Shown one piece after another: positions 29,561 through 34,799 of a stretch of DNA of 34,799 bases; position 1 is the first letter of the stretch; every line of letters begins with the position of its first letter. The position numbers and the translations under genes were made by a program. This stretch comes from Chromera velia. Its lineage: Eukaryota; Sar; Chromeraceae. The stretch covers positions 37,930 through 72,728 of the forward strand of contig JAHBMJ010005176.1 in assembly GCA_018398765.1 (NCBI GenBank), in the 5' to 3' direction. The notes beneath the pieces were generated by a model, which saw nothing but the letters and a program-made list of their open reading frames with translations, was not told the origin of the DNA and made no database searches.

Positions 29561-30223
29561 TGCAACTCGTACCAACTTCATGAGTTGCAGACGTTGCAGA
29601 CTCAATTGAGTTCTGCACACTTAGCAGAGTGGGAAATGCGTCAGCAGTGTTTGCAGCTCTTCAAGAGCGTGCCTGGTGGTGTGGAAGTCCGAGATGCTTC
29701 CTGCTCTTCTCTCCCTCATGATATTGAAATCCGCCTGTCGGGAATAGGAGAGATTGGGTGGCAGCGAATCTAATTGAAAAGCTCTCGTTGGCTTTCAGGA
29801 TCGTATCTTGGTTACGCGCTTTCAAGAAAAAGTGTTCAGGGTCGCTGTCGACCATACGATGAAGAAGACTTTGACTTTCTTTTGGTCGGCTCCCCTCAAA
29901 ACGAAAACATGCATCCCTTGAAGTCTGGAAAAATACGAAACAATCCGTTCCGACAAATTTCCCATTTGGACAACCCATGGCGGTTCTTTTACCTGATCCC
30001 CAATCGCATTCTTGCTGAAGAGGGGGTCATTTCAAAGAGATCATCAGGAAGTCCAGGAATAACACAGATTGGCCTCGACTTTTTACCATCGCTGTCCCCG
30101 TCTGCTAAGAAGAAAACGCGGGCCAACCGTCTGCTTCCCTGGCGACTTGATACACTGTATCCTGCATCTGCAGGCAAAAAGTTTTTAGAAATCATTGAAC
30201 ATAATTGTTGTGTTTCAAAGTAA
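29066..30223 (+). pseudogene. PD-(D/E)XK-like unit 2, broken by two in-frame stops
   Basis: The reading frame of the upstream gene continues without any shift to TAA 30221-30223. It is interrupted by TGA 29558-29560 and TAA 29771-29773. The stop at 29771 sits exactly where unit 1 has the Gln of QLKS, consistent with CAA changed to TAA. In module A2 the putative catalytic Asp is Asn. The part after the first stop contains TLQTQLSSAHLAEWE, DFDFLLVGSPQNE, RFFYLIPNR and RLLPWRLDT, matching unit 1. The unit is either a decaying repeat or a C-terminal extension reached only by stop-codon readthrough. Decay is simpler. Confidence 0.75.
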
Positions 30224-30793
30224 AAACATTGGAAAAAACGTATTCAGAGGCTAATTTAACTAGAATTTATTACAAAGACTCAAGTTGCATGGAGCTATAT
30301 GCCACTGTAAAATATGTACAAAAACATTTTTTCTGATATTTTTTTTTAAACACAACAAAACCTTTAAACCTCTGTATTCCTAAAATCTACTTTCCATTGC
30401 AAACTGTATCAAAATTAAAAACAAGAAGATTAAAGGTTATTTATTAGTAGTGTGGTTTGGACTAAGTCTGATTATTTGAAAGAACATCATTATCATCATC
30501 ATTATACGTCATTGCATGTCATCGCCATTGGACGATGATAAGTGTCTAGTATTCGGTAAGTCACGACATGCAAGGCAGATTCTAGGACAGATTATTGAAG
30601 ATGAACCATCACTTGGTACTAGACTCGGCAACATTTAATAACTAGCTTAACACTAGGCTTAACAACTACATTTCTTCTCGAACTTTTCCATTTCTGGCAG
30701 AGCGTGTTTGCACATGAGCGAGGCTGCTTCATGAGAGGTTAAGTGCCAACCATGCCACGCCACCTCAAAAGTTTTAAAAATTATAACAAAAAT
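30224..30793. other. AT-rich intergenic DNA
   Basis: Downstream of the PD-(D/E)XK-like frame. Poly-A and poly-T rich, with a short CATCATCATTAT-type stretch near 30490-30520. Nothing further is recognised. Confidence 0.5.
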
Positions 30794-30935
30794 CCCCCTA
30801 CAAAAAATATTAGAAAAGTGATAGAAAAGTTGTTAGAAAAGTAATAGTATACTGTGCTGTTAAGAGTAACTACCGGCCCTTCTCAGAAGGCTTTTGGTTA
30901 CCATCAATTTGGTAACCAAAATTTGGTAACTGGGG

Positions 30936-31118
30936 GTCCTCAACCTATCGCGTTCATTCGCTTCATCCAATGTGTTCAATCAATCGATAAGAGTGACGTA
31001 CTTTATCTGGCTTTCGTTTTATTCCTCTATCTAACAGTCCTTGGACTCTGAATAACGGCCGAGCCCCGGGTGTACCTCTATATAGTCTTTATGTCTGTTT
31101 ATCATCATCATTATGGTC
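30936..31118 (+). repeat. 183-bp direct repeat, left copy
   Basis: Contains CAATCGATAAGAGTGACGTAC, CTCTATCTAACAGTCCTT, GCCCCGGGT and a CATCATCATTATGGT end. It is about 85-90% identical by eye to 32561-32743. Confidence 0.8.
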
Positions 31119-32560
31119 TAGATTATGGTATACAACATGGTACTAGAGCTGGTTTGTTCGATCCATTTGTTTTTTAAACAGACTCACCAGACTTGTTCGT
31201 GTGAGACTCTAGGTCATACCCCTCTGCTCTCCATTTTCAAAGATGCTAGCCACTGCCTCAACGTATGTTGTCCTTTGTTTTTACCCTCTCCATGGCTTTT
31301 TCATTCTCGATATGACTTTTTTATAAAGTGCAGACGCACTACGTATCTTTTTCTCAGTCATGCCGTCTCGTTTGGTTGTGCTCTGTCTTTCTCTCCTTTT
31401 AAAATTGATAATTTTTAACCGGTATGGGGAGATCTTCTCCTCACTCCCTCTATGTCACGCCATTAACCTCTCTTCCCTCAGTAACCGCTGCCTGGATCAA
31501 ACCAGGCCTCTCATCGGCTCGCCTTTCTTTGGTCATCTCCTTATCCTACATGGAACCTCAACGCCCTATGTACAGTTTGGCATCTACTTCTTTCTCTCAA
31601 TTCTTTGGGTGTCTGGATGACGCCGCAGCTCGCCAATTCTTCAAATGGATCCTCTCCAGCAATTTAGGCGGCCTCGGTGGTCCATCATCCACAATTTCTT
31701 CCAAGGCTTGCTGTTTGTGTCGGGGTGGACAGGCTGGATGGTCCATCCGTCCGCTTCTATCCCATGTGTATTGCCCTTTGTTGGTACTTGCACAAACTAT
31801 ATCTTTCTACACGTTGATGTAGCTGTCTTTTCTCGCTGTCTACCAAATTTGTTAGAGCTCCCATTTTTTATTCAGTGATACCCTTCATTGGGTTTTATAA
31901 CATAATTGGATAACTTCGTATATGATTGCCCTCCTTTTCTCTTTCCGTTTGTTAGTTCCTTTATTCAATCGCGTTCATTCTCTTCGGCTTCCTCTTGCCC
32001 GCTTTGCACTTAATCGCAATCTCTTGCTCTTCATCGAGTGGTCCCCCTTGCCACGGACCTCCATATACATATGCAAGGTGGGGTGGGCATGTATGGGTTC
32101 CCTCCGTGACCTCCCGCATCCGGAGGCTCTGTTGGTACGTGGCTACAATCCCTGTCATGGGCTGATATATCTCCCCACCTCTGACCAATGATCTCTTTTT
32201 CTACATGCATATCCGGTGCACATCTTCCTTCTCCAAACCTCTTAATTACGCTTTCCGTCGATCGAACGTGACCACCCCTTTCCAGCCCCTTCTCCTCAGC
32301 ATCATGTATTGTTACCATCACGAAATTGTCTTGCAAAAATGCCTTCTAACTTTTCTTTTTCTTTTCTCACTCATTCGAGTTCGTTCATTCATCGTCGTCT
32401 TATCACTACTTCTGGCTTCTGCCAACAAAAAGAAAGAAATGAAAAAGGAAGCCGTGTTGCGTGCTGTCATGGTTAATTGTGGAACACGTACGTGGTCTAC
32501 ATTCTCGCTTTGCCAGGCCAGAATTCACATCCGGGGCCGCGCCGGGCGTTTACCTCATCC
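31119..32560. other. Interior of the inverted-repeat element
   Basis: About 1.4 kb of mixed, often pyrimidine-rich sequence. Frames up to about 130 codons exist on both strands (for example 31424-31822 plus) but show no recognised motif and no consistent frame. An exact copy of the 13-bp loxP arm sequence at 31910-31922 has no partner nearby. Confidence 0.4.
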
Positions 32561-32743
32561 GTCCTTGACCTATCACGTTCATCCGCTTCGTCCAATGCAT
32601 TCGATCAATCGATAAGAGTGACGTACTTTGTCTGGTTTTCGTTCTATTCCTCTATCTAACAGTCCTTAGGTTCTGAATGACGGTCAAGCCCCGGGTACAC
32701 CTCTGTACAGTCTTTATATTTGTTTAGCATCATCATTATGGTA
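32561..32743 (+). repeat. 183-bp direct repeat, right copy
   Basis: Partner of 30936-31118 in the same orientation. Most differences noticed are single-base changes, many of them transitions. Confidence 0.8.
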
Positions 32744-32770
32744 CACAACAGTTACTCCTAACAGCACAGT

Positions 32771-33130
32771 GTAAGTGATAGAAAAGTGATAAAAATTCAG
32801 AGTTAGAAAAGTGATAAAAATTAGAGTTTAATTTCTAATATGTTAGGAATTATACTCAATTTCTATGAAATGTTAGAAATGTTAGAAAAGTGATAGAAAA
32901 GTGATAGAAAAGTTATTAGAAAAGTGATAGAAAAATCATAGAAATTTAATTTAAATTTTTATCACTTTTCTAACATTTCTAACATTTGATGGAAATTACA
33001 AAAAATGTTAGAAATTTGACTTGAATTTCTAACATATTAGAAATTTGAATTTCTATCACTTTTCTATCTATCACTTTTCTATCATTTTTCTAACAACTTT
33101 TCTATCACTTTTCTATTACTTTTCTAACAT
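32771..33130. repeat. AT-rich iterated motif with large hairpin potential
   Basis: The left half carries many TAGAAAAGTGA and GTTAGAAA words. The right half carries their reverse complements (TCACTTTTCTA, TTTCTAAC). The whole block can therefore fold back on itself around 32945. No coding capacity. Confidence 0.75.
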
Positions 33131-33141
33131 TTTTTGCGGGG

Positions 33142-33771
33142 CCGATTTATTATGTGAGTCAATCATCCCATTAACTTCAAATGAGGTCAACAATTAAATT
33201 TATTACTAGATTCATCACTTTTAATGTTCATACCTAACTTGTAACCTAAGTTCATTATACCGTTGAAACAATTACAGCCACTATAGTATAGCTACTCACC
33301 CACTAGGCTCACTAGCTCACTAAGCTCACATGTCCCACCACTAGAATCCTAGCTAGAATCATTACTACTAGCATAGATGGCCTCACGATGGCCCTCATGC
33401 AACGAATACTATCATACACATATATTTATTTCTGTTTAAACCATATGTAGTTGCAAATTTTTACCTCAGAAATTATATATACTAATAGTATATATATATA
33501 TAGCTATTTAGTTATATCTGTAATACTTACTTACATATATGTACGATCTGTAGCATATGATCTAGCATATGATCATGCCTTGTTTTTTTGTTTCTTTAAA
33601 ACGGAATCAAGTAGACTCTGAATTAACACATGGTCTAGACTGTAATTTCCTTTAATATGCATATAAGTGAGGAATACAACATTGGATAGCTTTCTTTGAA
33701 AAAAAAAGGTGCGAAAAGATGTTACACCTATAGTCATTCCAATCACTGCAGTCACGGTGCCAAAAAGCTAA
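33142..33771. other. AT-rich intergenic DNA
   Basis: Includes a TA-rich run near 33475-33505. It probably contains the 3' UTR of the minus-strand gene ending at 33772. Nothing else is recognised. Confidence 0.5.
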
Positions 33772-34182
33772 CTATCGCTGCTGCTTTAGCATCAACTTTC
33801 TCCTCATCGCGGCAGCTTTTTGTCTGGATATCGCCTGGGACTCCGGGATCCAGAACGCGTCCGGTTTCTCCTTCTTCATCTCCAGGTGAGGGAACCTCAC
33901 AAAGAGGAGGTTCTGGAAAACCTGTAACCTCCTGAGCTCCTCTCCGGAGAGTCGCCCGAGTCTGCTCTCAGGTCCTGGAGAGGAGAGGACACCCTGAGTC
34001 TCTTTCAGGGCGTCTTCAAAGATCTGCTGTCTGTACAGGGAATGAAAGGCCAAAGCCTCAGGCATCGGATTGGAGGGAGACGCAATGGCCTCCTCGAACA
34101 TGTCCTCGGGAAGTTCTTGGAGGGCTTTGAACATCTTCGCCCTCGCTCGGTCCTCTTGCCTTCGCACTTCCCTCTCGTAGTC
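33772..34182 (-). CDS. Terminal exon of an unrecognised gene (partial)
   Basis: The minus-strand frame ends in TAG at 33772 and opens at an acceptor, CTCAG|GAC, at 34182/34183, preceded by a pyrimidine-rich TGTCTCATTGTCTCAG. The exon encodes 136 residues beginning DYEREVRRQEDRARAKM. It is rich in helix-forming charged residues, contains LQVFQNLLFVRFPHLEM and PDAFWIPESQA, and ends with a basic tail RRKLMLKQQR. Non-repetitive composition and amphipathic helices support a real protein. I do not recognise the family; a small organellar ribosome-associated protein is one guess without proof. Upstream exons are not identified and may lie beyond the window end. Confidence 0.6.
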   Translation of the reverse strand, partial: DYEREVRRQEDRARAKMFKALQELPEDMFEEAIASPSNPMPEALAFHSLYRQQIFEDALKETQGVLSSPGPESRLGRLSGEELRRLQVFQNLLFVRFPHLEMKKEKPDAFWIPESQAISRQKAAAMRRKLMLKQQR

Positions 34183-34270
34183 CTGAGACAATGAGACAAC
34201 GGAATGCGCACATTCGAGGAATGCATGTGTAACAACATTACACAGGCAAGCTTCCGCGTGCGCGTGCAGG

Positions 34271-34292
34271 CACACACACACACACACACACG
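34271..34292. repeat. CA microsatellite
   Basis: Eleven CA units, followed by a CG/TA-alternating stretch. Confidence 0.9.
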
Positions 34293-34761
34293 CACGCATA
34301 TATACGCGCGCACAGCGAAGTTGGGAAGGGCCTTGGAGGCTGGGACTCAGATAGAACTGTGCACGTTAGAAAGGTACACAGAGACATTCCTACACGATGG
34401 ATCCGTTCTCTGTGTCTTTGATCTTTCTTTCTTATTGCCCCTTAAGAATACAACAGGCAAAGTAGTGACGTGGAAGAAGAGGCAGGTGGGATGACATTCC
34501 GGCCCAGTCGGACACAAAAGAAAAGAGACACGACAGATGGCAGTCGCACACAGAGAAAGAGACACAAGTACATGTAGAGACGAAGTACAGATAGACCGAG
34601 AGAAAGACAGAGAACATTAATGTAGTCCCCCCCCCCCTCTTTTCATGTATACAACAGCCAAAAAGAAAGAGGGGCGGAGGGAGGGACAGACGGGGGAGAC
34701 AGGCAGACATACACAAACACGAAGACGCAAACATGCACAGAGACAGGAAGGCAGAAAGAGC

Positions 34762-34790
34762 GAAAGAAAGAAAGAAAGAAAGAAAGAAAG
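34762..34790. repeat. AAAG microsatellite
   Basis: About seven AAAG units near the end of the window. Confidence 0.9.
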
Positions 34791-34799
34791 GGAGGGAGG

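Larger units (their letters stand above)
30794..33141. mobile_element. ~2.35-kb inverted-repeat element with iterated TAGAAAAGTGA ends
   Basis: The left end (CCCCCTACAAAAAATATTAGAA, trimmed) is matched in reverse at the right end (TTCTAACATTTTTTGCGGGG). Both are followed inward by TAGAAAAGTGA iterations. A second inverted pair of 20 bp (30851-30870 and 32751-32770, one mismatch) lies further in. The interior has two 183-bp direct repeats (30936-31118 and 32561-32743) around about 1.4 kb of non-coding DNA. No transposase or reverse transcriptase motif was found. It could be a non-autonomous DNA element or a composite of a tandemly repeated shorter element. No target duplication was recognised. 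Confidence 0.6.
34183..34799. other. Presumed intron and upstream DNA of the minus-strand gene
   Basis: Contains a CA/TG dinucleotide run (34271-34292), a poly-C run near 34627-34638 and an AAAG microsatellite (34762-34790). No further exon is supported. Confidence 0.4.

Noticed and set aside
29558-29773. Reassigned or readthrough stop codons in the PD-(D/E)XK-like gene
   Set aside because: The two host genes in the window end with TGA and contain no internal stops, and one stop replaces a putative catalytic residue. Decay is the simpler reading.
30936-32743. The 183-bp direct repeats as LTRs of a small retrotransposon
   Set aside because: No TG...CA ends, primer site, purine tract, target duplication or coding motif was found.
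1-34799. CRISPR arrays, bacterial operons or prophage features
   Set aside because: Repeats are minisatellites, microsatellites and transposon ends without regular unique spacers, and the genes have spliceosomal introns.

Overview
This is a eukaryotic nuclear contig. Host genes are split by GT-AG introns, intergenic DNA is long, transposons of several kinds are nested in each other, and microsatellites and gap Ns in G-tracts occur. Protein style and structure (a PPM1G-type phosphatase, a SNF2-RING protein, Ty1/copia, PD-(D/E)XK-like repeats) would fit a chromerid-like alveolate or another microalga such as Chromera. That is inference; no marker gene in the window fixes the taxon. The two host genes end in TGA and contain no internal TGA or TAG, so the standard code applies.

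Layout. 1-3108: a degenerate ~57-bp minisatellite, interrupted by a 1.75-kb element with ~235-bp terminal inverted repeats (600-2349), followed by GTGA-type repeats and AT-rich DNA. 3114-10192: one complete but dead Ty1/copia retrotransposon on the minus strand, flanked by the 5-bp target duplication TTAAC. Its gag-pol lies in one reading frame with 14 nonsense codons and no detected frameshift. A ~1.03-kb MITE-like element (8832-9860) sits in the start of gag. 11026-13956: a three-exon PP2C-gamma/PPM1G-like phosphatase on the plus strand. 13957-18866: non-coding DNA with two assembly gaps in G-tracts and a 776-bp inverted-repeat element (16324-17099). 18867-24795: an eight-exon gene for a predicted 1144-aa protein combining a SNF2 ATPase, an inserted RING finger and a C-terminal UBZ4-like zinc finger. 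This architecture suggests a ubiquitin ligase of the post-replication-repair type. 27323-30223: an intronless frame encoding a duplicated ~380-aa unit. Each unit holds two PD-(D/E)XK-like modules, behind an acidic-residue-free presequence that looks organelle-targeting. The second unit is decaying, with two in-frame stops and altered catalytic positions. 30794-33141: a composite inverted-repeat element with iterated TAGAAAAGTGA motifs and internal 183-bp direct repeats. 33772-34182: the last exon of an unrecognised minus-strand gene that continues toward or past the window end.

The genes do not form an operon or pathway. The phosphatase and the SNF2-RING-UBZ4 protein are ordinary nuclear genes. 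The rest is mostly mobile DNA and its debris. The most novel candidate is the tandem PD-(D/E)XK-like protein. The most unusual fusion is SNF2-RING-UBZ4. The most striking mutational signal is nonsense and transition decay without frameshifts in the copia element. All exon joins were made by hand from reading frame and splice signals.
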